NCBI GenBank assembly: GCA_037951105.1
Contig: JBAMJV010003029.1
Location: 1-64,000, forward strand
Source of the DNA: Echinarachnius parma
Lineage: Eukaryota > Echinodermata > Echinoidea > Clypeasteroida > Echinarachniidae
Reading direction: 5' to 3'
Length of the DNA stretch: 64,000 nt
The translations under genes were made by a program, and so were the position numbers. A model generated the notes under the pieces. That model was given only the letters and a program-made list of their open reading frames with translations, did no database searches and was not told the origin of the DNA. This document shows, one piece after another, positions 35,014 to 46,227 of this stretch; the stretch's first letter is position 1, and each line of letters opens with the position of its first letter.

Positions 35014-38000
35014 TTACAACTACTACTACTACTACCAGGGGCGTCGATCACGGGGGAGGGGGGGGGGGGGGGGGGATGGGTTTTGATATATCCCCCCCCC
35101 CCCCCAATATTTGAGGTGGGGGGGGATGGCCTGTATTATCATCCCAATATTATTATATATATTTGGGAGGGTAAAAAAAAAAAAAAAAAAGTATACTGGC
35201 GCATGTAATTGTGGAAGAGGCTACCAAATTGGACTAATATACACCGTTTTCTTTATATTTAGGTACTATTGTTTGTGTTATGATATATGTGCCTGTATAT
35301 TTTGTCTGAAGTGAGATTAATCAATATAATACATGAATGCCTAAACATTACAGACTAATCAGTGGCGTAGCGACCGGGGGGCTGTCGACACTGTCGGCCC
35401 CTAATAATAGTATTAAAACAAAAACAAACGGGGATATCAAAAAATATAAGGAGAATTACATAACGTGTGCCCCTAATAATTGTGTCTGCCACCGCCCCAA
35501 TCAGTCCAACCACACTATGCCACCCCCCCCCCCCCCCCCCCTTAGCAAAGTAGCAACAACAAAAAAAAATCGCCTCGCCGCTACGCGGCTCGTGAACGAT
35601 GCTCAGCATCGTCATTGGGTCAAACCCCCCCTTATCAAAATAGCACCAAAAAAAATCGTCTCGCCGCTTCGCGGCTCGTGGACCGTCATTAAGTCAAACC
35701 CCCCCCATAGCAAAAAGCTAGATCCGCCCCTGCCCCCATCGGTCGCTTCGCTCCCTCGCAATGACTGATCATCCCCCCAACCATGAGAAGAAATCGACGC
35801 CCTTGACTACTACTACTACCTGTGATATATGGCATTTACATGACTTGCCTTACATTGCTTCAGTTGTTTGGCTTGCCGTGGTTTAAGCTCTGTTCGGAGA
35901 ATTGTTGAACATGTAATGATTTTGCTCACAAGAAAGCCGTCTTTTGGTATTTATTTGATGCTAGTGATTCGGGATGAATGGTGTACAAAGCGAACGCATA
36001 ACATACGTCTACTACTACTCCTACTACCACGTGCATAGTGAGTTACGTAATACCTATTCAACTGGGGGGAGGGGGGGGGGGGTGGATGAATAGATCATTC
36101 CCCCCCCCCCCCCCCTTGAATGGGTATCGATGACATGTCTACGCTCGTGCCTTCTACTACTACTTTTTTGTATAACTAATTACCAATGTTTTAGTAAAAC
36201 GGTTACTCAAGAACAATTAAGTTACTATGACTGAAGCTATGTGGTATAATGGTAATTGTGGTCGACGAAGAAATGTGTACATTACGAATTAAGGTTTTAT
36301 CATAATGAAGTAATGGTACAAAGATGATAATTCACTTGACTTTAGGTTCGGAACGATTTGATATGTCAATATCCTAGCTTTTCTAATTTTAAATGGAACA
36401 TCACGAACAAGCTTGGTGGGTTTGCATCTGGTATAGGTTAATCATTTCAAATGAATAATTGAATCACTTACGTTCTCACTGAACATCATTCTGGATAATT
36501 TTGGTATGTTTTTCAACTCAGCTTGCTCCAGTTTCCGTAGTATCGTACCGATAACTGCATGACTCTCCCCAATTTGTTGACTCAAATAGGCCATAAAACC
36601 TTCATATGTCTAAATCAATGACACAAAATAAATGGTCGATTCAGTAAGTAATTTATACAAACGCTAATATTGGTCTTTACAGTCCTTCCATGGGCAGTTT
36701 GCTTAAATACATGCGTGCCAAGTGACATTCCATGTAGTATTCCAACTCGTGTAACCCCCTTTAAACAAAACATACATAGTCAATACAAAAAGAATGATAA
36801 TCAATTAAACGCAACTATGGTATAATTTCAGAAATGAATATATATATATACATATATTTATATATTGGTGGAATCAGCAATCTCATTCGAATTACTTTAT
36901 TAATGCCATTCGAAGGCATTTCAGCCACTTCTGATGGATTCTGATCAAACCAACGGAGTATTGCTTTGGGAAATTACGACTTTGGAATTTACTACAATTC
37001 CCCCCCCCCCCCCTCCCCCAACCTCGCAACGGTGCAGTGCACATTCGATATGTGTTACATCGCCTGATCAAAATATACTAAATATATTTCTTAATATGAG
37101 CAAAATCAAGAAAAAGGGACTCACTGTGATCAAAAGGGGATTATTTGTGGTGCCATCCTCTTCACCAAGTCTACCCCGGTATTTCTTTTCTGTATTTCGA
37201 GGTAAAAATATGATAACCATACATATTATAATTTCGTTGACAATGCAAGCCAGACAGCGTAACAAGAACTGATATGTGTACTTGTAAATTCCACGCTATT
37301 TCACAAGTTGTTGTGTAAAATTTTCAAGAATATTTCATTACAAATATGTAGAATAATGACATGCACGTACATCATTCAATTTCTGAAACTAAGTTTGACT
37401 AAGTATTAACAAACAAATAAACAAGAAATATAATGTGTTTTTTTCCCGAGCATAGGTGACTTAATTATTTAAGAGTAACTGTATTAAAAAGAAATTACTT
37501 GGTATTGATATGATTGAAAATGCTGGAAGATATATTATACCTTTATTATTCTTGAGGATCCTCCATATAACTACGCTTATAGCAATAGCAATGATTAGGA
37601 TGAGGAGCAAGATGAGTGCTATGTATCCACCGTTCAGCCGCCCTGATTTTTCTGAAATGGCTACCGTGAAAAAATATGTATTTGTTTTATTTCTCACACA
37701 TGGATCGTTAAGCAGTAATGGACAAAAGTGAATTTCAACAACTATCCACATTTTTCAAACATTTAAACATAATTAAAGAATATTGACTGGTCTTGAGGGA
37801 GACACGGCAAATATTGCCTGAACTAGATTCATATTGCCCGAGTCGATGACGAGGGCAATATGGATCTAGCGAGGGCAATATTTGTAGTGTAGCCCGAAAG
37901 TCCAGTCAATATTGTAATTATTAACTAATCAGACATCTCGAGCGAACATGCAATATATTAATTTAAAGGGTACAAATTGCACAATTCTTACAATTATTGA

Positions 38001-41000
38001 ACGATGTTTAAACTTCAAGTTTTAACCAAAATGCATACATCTTCAACCCAGTTTGTAAAGAATCATTACTTAGCTAGCGCGTAAACTATAGCAGAAATGC
38101 CAACACCAGGGGGTGTCACTGCTGCCAGAGTGCCGCGATTTTGCTCACCGGAAGAGCCTACAACTGGTTGCATTATGGGTTACTTGGAAACTACAGTAAA
38201 CCAATCACAGATTAGTTCATACGCGTCGTCACCGGATCGAGGTCAATAAAACAAGTTCATATGCATACGTCACCATGGATCCCATTGTTCATAAGCGTGA
38301 TACAAATCTAGGACACTGCGCAGGAAAATAGGCGCGATAGTCTACGCACTGCATAACATGATGATTGGTCAAGTATTTCTAGGTCACTACGCGATGACGT
38401 AGAGAAGTAGTCCACGGGAGCTTCAAAAATCGGTTCACTCCGCCATGTTGCCCATGTACAAAGTCTATGGGACACGTGACTTGCGCGCGTTAAGTGAGCC
38501 TTCTAGTTATAAACGGGTTGGTTTGTTTATTCATACTTCTATGGCCAACACATTATTACGTCATAATTAGACACGCGCATATCAATTATAAACGCGCGTA
38601 TGATTTTGCGCACTCATATGCTGTATGTTAGCGCGCCTTCATACTCGGATTTACCGGCAAATTACACAGAAAATCCCATTGACTTTTCTGAGCGGGCAAT
38701 AAGATTTTTTCCATTGGTTTACTGTGTGATCTTATTGACCGGCAACTATTGCACACAAAATCCCATTGACTTTTCTGAGCGGGCAATAAGATTTCATATT
38801 ATATGACCTATAAAGATACTGGTGTGCGATTGGTCAAAATGCTGCCACGTGACCATCGCTACAAGGATGAGAAGCGTTATATTGACCGACCAGTCAATAT
38901 AACGCCGTTATATTGACTGATGACGTCACAATGGGTGTGTGAAGATGAACAATTGTGCGCGTGTTAGCATCCTGGCACGCGCAGCGTTGTCAAGCTTTCT
39001 ACGGAGATTGCGCGATCCGAAAGTAAATTTGAAAGGAAGGTCGAATAAAGAAGCATTTTGCGCAGCATTTCGATAACAACACGTCTGTACTACTGGAAGG
39101 ACTTCGATTTAATCTAATGATTTTCCCTTGTCCATCATTTTATTTCAACACTAGGTCATCATAATATAACAGATATTAACTTTTTCCTTCGGGAACCATA
39201 TAACATTTCATTTCCCTTGGGGAGTTATATTTTTGTCTCGGAAAGCTATATTTTTCCTCGACACAAATATAACATCCCTCGAGGATCTCAAATGTTATAT
39301 TGCCCCTCAAGACAGTCAATATCTGTATATTTTCACCCGTAGTTTTGTTGGCTTACTCAACTTCGAGGGCAATATCGTTTTAAAATTGCCCTGCTCAAAT
39401 GTCTGCTATGGTTACTAATTGATATTATTACACATACAGGCCAGTTTTTCAATTCAATAAATCATGTATTTTGCTTCCGTCTCGGAGTTGTCTTTCATAG
39501 CGCTCAATATTGTTATGATATTTAACCTCCATGGAGCTGATATTCAATCCAGCGCGATAGTGCGCAAACTCATGCGCGCGTTTATTAATGACGTATGAAT
39601 GGATTTGCGCGTGTCTCTTTATGACGTATGAATACGTTTACGCATCTTTGCTATAATACGCGAAATGGCCCTTTATGGGTTGAAAATCTGTAGTCAGCAA
39701 TTTCAGATTCAATGCATTGGTCTTCTTCAATGATCAAAACGGATTCAAATGTATATTATGTTTGTTTAATTATGTTTTTCTTTGGATAGTATGTATAATA
39801 ATAATAATATTGACTGGCTTGTTCTTTCGTGATATATCAGAAATATTGCATTCGCTAGGATCATATTGCACTCGTCTTCGACTCGTACAATATGATCCTA
39901 GCGAATGCAATATTTCTGATATACCACTCAAGGCCAGTCAATATTATATAAATATTTCATAATGATCAATTGTGTTTTTTTAGAGCCTGTCATAAGCATA
40001 CGATGGGGGCTAGGAGGTATAGTCCCGTTCCCCCAAGAGTTTCAAAAACATCAATATACAGGATAACCCACCTATATTATAGCAATGTTATGTAATTTTG
40101 GGGCAAAAGCATATCATATTCGTACTCATGCAGATCATGTCATATTTGGCCAACATTAAGGAATACTGACATTAGTATAAGGTAGTATCACACAACCATT
40201 AACAACATAAAATGGTAAAAACATCATTAATCCTTTTTATCCTATTTTGTTCACATACATTCTTTAAACATACAAGTCGTTTACGTTAAGTGGGATTGTA
40301 GTGAAACTTTTATCCTTACCCTCACATTCCGGAAAATGGGGATCATCTCCGTTGTCACATGTGACCAGTAGTGTGCCGTTTCCAATTAATCTATAACCGG
40401 TGGTACACTCGAAATAACACGTTTCACCGTAGCGGACATGCGCCCCCGTCACGCAAGTGTTGTTTTTATCGTTCAGGTGTGGGGAGAAGTCACTGATTTG
40501 GCAGGTGATTTCTTCATTTTAGAAAGAAAGAGAAGACAAATGAAGACCTTATTTCCCATGGGGCTATATTAATTTTTTCAATTTCGGAGAAAATCAGGTT
40601 TCTTTGTCCAACTTTGTACACGTACGTGCCTATGGGAATATGAACATTGAACGTTCCATATTTTGATTTTGATCTCGTAATTCGTCATAAAATTAAGATT
40701 TCTAGATAGCTACGTAGCTTATTAATGCGCTGATATCGTTAACTCATTTTTTATGGAAAGTTGATATAGCCCCTTTTGGAATTAAGCTCTTCAAATATAG
40801 GTATGCGTGTTTAAATGACAATACAGAGAGGGAATAAAACGTGGAATAAATAGAAGAGAGGGAGTGTGAAATGAGATGTATAATACAAATTGAATTACTG
40901 AAAATCAACGAGCTATTCATTTTCTCTTTATCAGTTGGTTATGGGAACCTGGTGAGCCCTGATTTAACTCTAGAGGATGGTAAAATCCAGTATTGAACAT

Positions 41001-44000
41001 GTTAAATCGTGCGGATAATGCGAACTATGTGCAAACATAATCGCTATAAGGCAGCAAATAATTTATTAACATATTTGTGTCCCCCTCTGTCACTTCGGGT
41101 AATTCATCGGCAATATCAAAATTGAGATTTTTAGTGTTTTAATTTCTCTCGGATTTCAGCTTTAAAATTATATATAACTTGCTACATATAATTGTCATGA
41201 AGGAAAGAAAAACGCAATTTAATAACGCGGACCAGAGCTCAGCTATTTGTCAAACAACAGAGAAAATCGCTTCTAAAGTTTCGCATCCATTCAGAAAAGC
41301 ATCCTCACAGAGCGAGCGAGCGGTTGAACAAATTCTCGGTTTGACCGTTCGTTTTCACAATCGATCGTGAAAATAGCGTTATCAACAAACAATATAACGC
41401 ATGCGCAGTTTACTGTTAACATACAGTAAAATTTGTACAAAGCCGCTCCAGTTTCGTACATGCATGCAAGTTAACCCGGCGGGCTAGCTGGCATGACCCC
41501 CTCGATCACAATGAATGGTACAATAGAGCGGTAACTTCAGTCCTTGCTGGTCGGGCGATATCGACCCACCTGCTCATTCATCCTGCCCGATCGTTACCGC
41601 AACATTGAACTATACACAATGAACTTCGCACCGGGGAGGCGTATTTTGCATGCACGCAGTACCATGTCATTCAATAGGGTAGGTACCGGTACCGGTAAGC
41701 CGCACAGCGCGATTCAATACAGTAGGATGTGGTAGGCTGCACACGATGCGCTTTGATAATGCGAGGAAAAGCTAGCTACAGAAATTACATAACAAGGCGC
41801 GATTCAATGCGGTATTATACAGTAGGTCGCGCACGCTATCCGGAAATGAACACAACGTACATACCCAGTACAACTCTATTCAGGTCAGTCTGACCAATCA
41901 CAGCGCTTTCCGCTCCGGCTCAGCTAGCTCGCACACAGCGGTCGGGTGCCGCTCAATCAATGCACAAACGATCGATCATAAACAGCCAGCGATGATAAAC
42001 CGAGTTTCAGGCCGAAACCGAATTGAAGGTTGCTCAGAAAAATCATTATTTTCGGTATAAAACAATCGAATTAGGACATGAAATTTTCAGAGAATGTAGA
42101 TGACACATGTAGGTATCAAATTCCGTAAAGTTGAAATTTTCAGCCAAAGACAATTTTTTATGATTTTGGTGCTCTATGTACTAAACCCCCATTGCGACTT
42201 TATACCCAAACTGAAAGACTGAGGCACATTTTGTTAATACAATATTGCAACATCTTGAATCGAGACTGAATACAAAACTTCTTTTAATATTTGATTTTAG
42301 ATTGCGAGATATGTAGCGACAAAATCGATGATTTTTAATCGCCGAAATACAATAAATAAAACATAACATCAAAACAAAATTTAACTGAGACCAAATCACA
42401 GCATACAATTGTATGGTATTCTTTAGTAGAGCATTCTTTACCTTCACAGTAAGGAATCTGGTTGGTTAGTTCCCCATTACCCTGGCACTCTGTAGATGTA
42501 TTTCCCACTAGACGAAATCCCTCTTTACAGGTAAAGTGGCACTGTTGAGTATATGCTAGGATTTCTCCAGATAAACAACCGCTACTAGTCGCAGTGAGGG
42601 GTGGGTTGTATGGCAACATGACACACCCATCTAGAACAACAACATAAAGTGTCGGAATGAAGGTCAGTCAAGCTGTTTTAGTGTATTGATGTTTTTTTCG
42701 AAGAACAAATCTAAATATATAATGTTTATATCACATATTTATTGAGAGCCAATATTTGAAATATAAGAGGAGTCAAGTGCTGGCATTTCTGCGTACTGCT
42801 TCTGAAAAGAGACTTTGTATTCATCGTCACTTCTAGTCGTATACTTCCTCTTGGGTATCGCTATTAATGGAAATATCCAATGCTTTTGAAAACGCAATCA
42901 TCTGTATTGACTGAACACTGGAGGCTGGGATTTGTCTTCCAACTGTTCCATATGAAACGCCATCTGACCTAGTCCTAACGAAATGGGGTACATATTTAAA
43001 CCACTGACATAGTAGCTGATCCAAAAACAGCGGTTACATATTAACCCGCTTTTGTTAATGCACGTTCAGATGCGCTCAGATGACATTTCATGCGATACCG
43101 TTGGAATGCATGGCAGCTTCCAGTGGTCAGTCAAAACAGTTGATAGTGTTTTAAATAGCATTGATTATTTCCATTATTAGTGATCCCCTAGGGGAAATAT
43201 GCAATTAGAAGTGACAGGAATTATTCACCTTTCAGTGTAAGCGAAAGGTCCAGTGTTTAATTTCCCCTTAAAGGGATAGCACAGTTTGGATCAAACAGAA
43301 TTTTAATAAATATAAGTTGCAAAATATAATTATAAACTTTCCAGTCATAGTTCAATGATGCTTGAATAATGGTAGAAAAACAAATACACAGTTAAGTTAC
43401 AGGGCTGTTTTCATTCAAAAAGCATCCATTATCATAAAACGGCGCCCTCCAGATCCCTCAAGTTTCAACCATTTGTTATCAACAAGTGTGAATGAAATGT
43501 GGGGTTGTTATAAAGATTCTAATAGAGAGATCATCAACAAACATTTGGTCGATTTAAACAAATTGTGTTGCATTTTTAAATATTAGTCTAATTGTTGAGT
43601 AAAAGTTGATTCCCCACATTTATTCCAATCTGAATTAGTAATGAATATTTCAGCGGTATCTGAACCGATTTTGATAAAGTTGATAGAGTTAATTTTGTCA
43701 TTACATTTATGCGCTCTTTCAAATTGTAGTTACATTATATGCAAATGCAGATGTGGTGGAAAAGAAGAATTAGTTATCAATGTAAACAGTACAACATATT
43801 ACATTCAATATCGGAGTTACATGTTCAGTTCTGGCTTTACTCACATACCTGTAACAGTGACATTGATCGTATGCACCATATCATCCAGTGGCAGGGCAGA
43901 TGTAACACGGCATGTGTATGTTCCAGAATCCGTCTTCATTAAAGGTGATATGTCAAGTCTTTCAGGGTCCGTTATGGAAAATCGAGGATCGTAGTCAGAT

Positions 44001-46227
44001 GGCGAAGTGATGTTTTCTTTAACAAAGTAAGTCAGGAAGGACGTAGTTAACGAATTCAGGAACCACCTAACCGTTTCCGCATCAAAGCCTGGTGTTATAT
44101 CGCATCGTAAGGTGATTGGGCTGTTAACAACACCTTGCACTTCGTCCGAGGGCATTTCTGCACTTTCTACATGCAAAACTGTAATGGAACCACACACAAA
44201 ATATGTTCAAGTTTTTTTTTTTTTTTTTTCATATTCTCGTATATCACCAATTTCCATAACTAAACCGAACACAAAAAAAGTAACTACCCCCTAAACAAAT
44301 GCGTTTTATTTCAAAACTGGTAATTTTCTCAAGCTGTAATTTGACCACAATAATTTTACAGTTGTTATAAACATTTTGAGTGCAAATTAATCAGAGATAT
44401 CAGAGTTGATTAGTTATAGGAGCGATACAGACATATTGTGCTGAGTACAAAGGCATGTCCAGGTGCTGATGCAGATTCAGACTGCAATCTAGTTGTTTGG
44501 AAAGCGGGAATCAAATTGAAAGGGATGCCTGTAAATTATTTGGAGCTTCCTCGTTTCTCTTCTACCGTGTTGTTTAGCTTATGATAAGAGAATAATAAAT
44601 TAGGGTTAGATTTTTTCAAATGCCCCTTTAGTATGACGATATCTATCATTCAGCTCAAAACCGTTAATTAACGGCCATAAACCTCATAAACGTCCGTTGT
44701 AAAAGCTGACGTATATTTTCGCTTTTTTAACTAGGAAAGCAGTGTTCTTCTTCAATGAAACCTTTACACATCATTCGGACGTATCTTACAATGATTTTGG
44801 TACGGGATTGAAGTCTCAAATGTCATTTTGGGCAATATCTGACACTTTACAGGTGCACCTTTAACATATTAAGGCCAATACATAGGCAACCAGAAAGGAT
44901 CGAGAAAAGTTTGCGAGGAGCAGCATGAAAGAAATTCATTAAAGTATGGACAGAGGGGCTGATCGTTGTGAGAATAATAATTGGTCAGCACAAGAAGGAG
45001 GGAAAATAATTCCATAATTGGAGCATAGTAATTTCGGAAAGAAAGAAAGCTAAACACATAATGGGTAAAAGAAAAATAGCTTGACAAAATTGAAGAAAAT
45101 CGTAAGGTAGTGGAAACATTTAGCACAGATGGAGGAAACATTCAATACAAGAAACTGAATTATGAATTTAAATTATTAAAACCCGTGAAAGGTGGTGGAT
45201 GGAGCAATGTGTTAAATGGGAAGACCTGTATGAAAGATGTGGATCAAATCTAGTATATGAGAGAGTTTAATCACTTTATAGATACATAATGGACCCTGGT
45301 GAAGGCAGATGTGAAAGGTTTACAATTATGTAAAATGTGGTCTTAGAGAAGAATATTGGAAATTATAGCTGAACAAATATGGTGCTGAATGAAAGGTGTT
45401 GAGAATAGTAGGTATACGGTAATTTATAATATTTTAACAAAAACATTAAAGGCAAACTTATGTGTCAACAAGACTAAAAGGAAGGAAGCGTATAATGCTA
45501 ATTGACTCAGTGACACAAGGACCACAGTCATGCGGATAAAAAACAAAGATAGGACAAGAGTCTTGAAGGAGAGAATGTCGATAAAGCTTGCAGAAGGGCA
45601 TCACGTTCATTCACGTGTGAAATCAGTAGGGGTAGATGATAACATAGAATCATACAATCAAGTATTGTTAGTGGAGTAAGTATTGACAAAAGCATAAAAT
45701 TGGGTGAATGGAAAACAATTTGGAAAATCTTACACATGCTAACAGCGAAGGTTTGAGCAGATTTTGAAGAAGAAAAAAGAGTCAAGACTTATGATGTCGG
45801 AAAGTTCTGATTAAAACCATGTATGCTGCCCGTTTAGATGGCTCTTCGATCAATATTTGATGTCACAAAAAAAAACTCCACTGGAACTGTACAAAGAAAC
45901 TTCACATTTTCATTCTTCATACAAATACAATTTCCCTCTCCCATTGTCTACTAATACACTTTATTTTGTACTATATTTTAGAGAAGTGTTGATCGTACAT
46001 GCATTTAATAAAACACAACTATCTCAACTGGTCTAGTGATATCGAAGGAAAAATATAAAAATGTATGCAATAAGTCAGTGGAATTTTTTATTTTTATTGT
46101 GCAGCTTTGCAGACGAGGAATTAAAATTGTTTGGACATATTTTCATCATAGGAAAACGGAACTTACCTATTATAGCCCAGATGATCACACGCACCATCCA
46201 AACACCGTGTTCGCAATATTCGACCAT
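31469..46227 (-). CDS. Gene A: Ig-CCP-CCP single-pass membrane receptor with novel cytoplasmic module (10 exons)
   Basis: Predicted exons on the minus strand: 46227-46167, 44178-43849, 42630-42442, 40511-40320, 37660-37541, 37189-37125, 36609-36472, 34475-34272, 33929-33756, 31639-31469. All junctions have AG acceptors and GT donors. Phases run 0-1, 1-1, 1-1, 1-1, 1-1, 1-0, then 0-0 to a TAG stop; the total is 1644 nt, 547 codons plus stop. Order in the protein: signal peptide (about 1-27), Ig domain (Cys46, Trp59, Cys110), two sushi domains (about 131-257), one hydrophobic helix (about 270-290) and a helical cytoplasmic tail (291-547). The phase 1-1 extracellular exons are the class used for exon shuffling. 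The architecture suggests a type I cell-surface recognition receptor; ligand and signalling partners cannot be inferred. I know no named family with this tail. The exon model is from sequence only, without transcripts. Confidence 0.8.
31640..33755. other. Gene A intron, no gene seen
   Basis: AT-rich intron with a G run at 31660-31674. A block near 32440-33350 has the style of dispersed repeats but shows no clear ends. No exon-like segment was found. Confidence 0.45.
33756..33929 (-). CDS. Gene A exon 9: cytoplasmic module, SY segment
   Basis: This 174-nt phase 0-0 exon begins SYVDVVHRAYVNLLVALQHN and ends MDIELRSNE. It matches in phase, position and general pattern the gene B exon 3718-3530 (SYTYSLIQTYRYNELMTFEM ... 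LSSRTE). Borders are ctacctgacag| and AATGAG|GTATTT. Confidence 0.72.
34272..34475 (-). CDS. Gene A exon 8: cytoplasmic module, DAFV segment
   Basis: This 204-nt phase 0-0 exon contains MPDAFVRYIADIVQCID and TDIISLTEDIASDG followed by a Ser/Gly-rich stretch. It aligns by eye with the gene B exon 6144-5905 (VNDAFVKYISAMMLNVKD, MDIISLSGSESG). That shared pattern is the core evidence for a duplicated, undescribed module. Borders are attatttcag| and ACTAAG|GTATTA. Confidence 0.75.
34518..35035. repeat. TAC trinucleotide microsatellite
   Basis: More than 500 bp of mostly perfect CTA/TAC repeats with occasional CTG, CTT and ACA changes, in a gene A intron. A few more units follow the insertion at 35806-35819. 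The poly-Ser frame on the minus strand is an artefact. Confidence 0.95.
35036..35805. mobile_element. hAT-like non-autonomous element inserted in the TAC repeat
   Basis: The inverted ends CAGGGGCGTCGAT and ATCGACGCCCTTG differ by one base. ACTACTAC flanks both sides, consistent with an 8-bp duplication, though the repeat makes this weak. The inside has long G/C runs and another GTGGCGTAGCGACCGGGGG motif at 35364. No transposase is present. Confidence 0.7.
36472..36609 (-). CDS. Gene A exon 7: cytoplasmic module, first segment
   Basis: This 138-nt phase 0-0 exon begins TYEGFMAYLSQQIGESHAVI and ends RMMFSEN. The composition suggests amphipathic helices. Borders are gatttag| and GAGAAC|GTAAGT. 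No known domain is recognised. Confidence 0.7.
37125..37189 (-). CDS. Gene A exon 6: juxtamembrane linker
   Basis: This 65-nt exon changes phase from 1 to 0. It reads EKKYRGRLGEEDGTTNNPLL, a charged juxtamembrane segment. The acceptor is cgaaatacag and the donor ATCACA|GTGAGT. Its counterpart by position and phase in gene B is the 50-nt exon at 7295-7246. Confidence 0.65.
37541..37660 (-). CDS. Gene A exon 5: transmembrane segment
   Basis: This 120-nt phase 1-1 exon encodes a short stalk (AISEKSGRLNGG), a helix of about 21 mostly Ile/Leu/Ala residues starting YIALILLLILIIAIAI, and the basic stop-transfer sequence WRILKNNK. This is the only strong hydrophobic helix of gene A and sets a type I orientation, with the Ig and CCP domains outside. 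Confidence 0.85.
37779..37913. repeat. Palindromic ATTGACTGG element, copy 2
   Basis: AATATTGACTGG at the left and CCAGTCAATATT at the right, with complementary inner blocks around GTCGATGACGAGGGCAATA. It lies in a gene A intron just 5' of the transmembrane exon. Confidence 0.78.
37920..39415. mobile_element. 1.5-kb inverted-repeat element (probable)
   Basis: The ends ACTAATCAGACATCTCGAGC and, inverted, GCTCAAATGTCTGCTATGGT are the same end family as 460-850. Inside are a 57-bp direct duplication (about 38650-38800, core AATCCCATTGACTTTTCTGA) and further ATTGACTG palindromes at 38880-39320. No ORF. Confidence 0.5.
39806..39945. repeat. Near-perfect palindrome, copy 3
   Basis: AATATTGACTGG to CCAGTCAATATT. 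The arms share GAAATATTGCATTCGCTAGG and its complement almost without mismatch, and the loop is only about 20 bp around CTCGTCTTCGACTCG. Confidence 0.85.
40320..40511 (-). CDS. Gene A exon 4: sushi/CCP domain 2
   Basis: This 192-nt phase 1-1 exon is a second six-cysteine sushi domain. CYFECTTGYRLIGNGTLLVT parallels CHFTCKEGFRLVGNTSTEC of exon 3, so the two probably arose by exon duplication. It ends FPECEG at donor GAGG|GTAAGG. The acceptor aaaatgaag is the only upstream AG in the required phase and is the least certain border. Confidence 0.85.
41380..41990. other. CpG-rich block in a gene A intron
   Basis: GC content and CpG density are clearly above the surroundings. It has a partial internal duplication (GCGCGATTCAATACAGTAGG and GCGCGATTCAATGCGG). 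It could be an internal promoter/CpG island or a repeat. No ORF is convincing. Confidence 0.35.
42442..42630 (-). CDS. Gene A exon 3: sushi/CCP domain 1
   Basis: This 189-nt phase 1-1 exon encodes a single complement control protein (sushi) domain with six cysteines (GCV, SGCL, QQC, FTC, TEC, PYC). It includes the CKEGFRLVGNTSTEC segment that characterises the selectin-type CCP. A sequon (NTS) lies in the domain. The acceptor is gttgttctag and the donor GAAG|GTAAAG. Confidence 0.88.
43849..44178 (-). CDS. Gene A exon 2: immunoglobulin domain
   Basis: This 330-nt phase 1-1 exon holds one complete Ig fold: Cys in ITLRCDI (residue 46), the core Trp in VRWFLN (59), and DSGTYTCRV with Cys110, the classic D-x-G-x-Y-x-C strand-F signature. 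At least two N-glycosylation sequons (NIT, NVT) fit an extracellular location. The acceptor is ccattacag and the donor G|GTATGT. The set (V or I) is not certain. Confidence 0.85.
44545..44830. repeat. Dispersed repeat related to 18140-18420
   Basis: Long collinear similarity to the nested element: GAGAATAATAAATTAGGGTT, GGCCATAAACCTCATAAACG and ACACATCATTCGGACGTAT against their counterparts. The family is shared between gene A intron 1 and the foldback region. Confidence 0.75.
44831..46166. other. Gene A intron 1, purine-rich, no exon seen
   Basis: The plus strand is A/G-rich from 44900 to 45800 with many stops in all frames. It may be the remains of an old element but nothing is identifiable. 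Confidence 0.4.
46167..46227 (-). CDS. Gene A exon 1: start codon and signal peptide
   Basis: The ATG at 46227 opens MVEYCEHGVWMVRVIIWAII, with the hydrophobic stretch VRVIIWAII typical of a signal peptide. The exon ends in phase 1 at a strong donor (G|GTAAGT), which joins exactly to the phase-1 acceptor at 44178 to continue VLHVESAEMP. A second in-frame ATG (residue 11) gives a shorter, more standard signal peptide and is an alternative start. Confidence 0.75.

Noticed and set aside
34722..35051. Poly-serine open frame
   Set aside because: Translation of the TAC trinucleotide repeat; it lies in a gene A intron.
42833..43024. Open minus frame (LLCQWFKYVPHFVRTRSDG...) between the Ig and first sushi exons
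   Set aside because: It has some coding look but exons 2 and 3 already join in phase, no acceptor-donor pair in phase 1-1 was found, and no domain is recognised. Possibly a decayed element.
45160..45800. Purine-rich stretch with exon-like composition on the plus strand
   Set aside because: All frames have frequent stops and no splice-bounded segment stands out.
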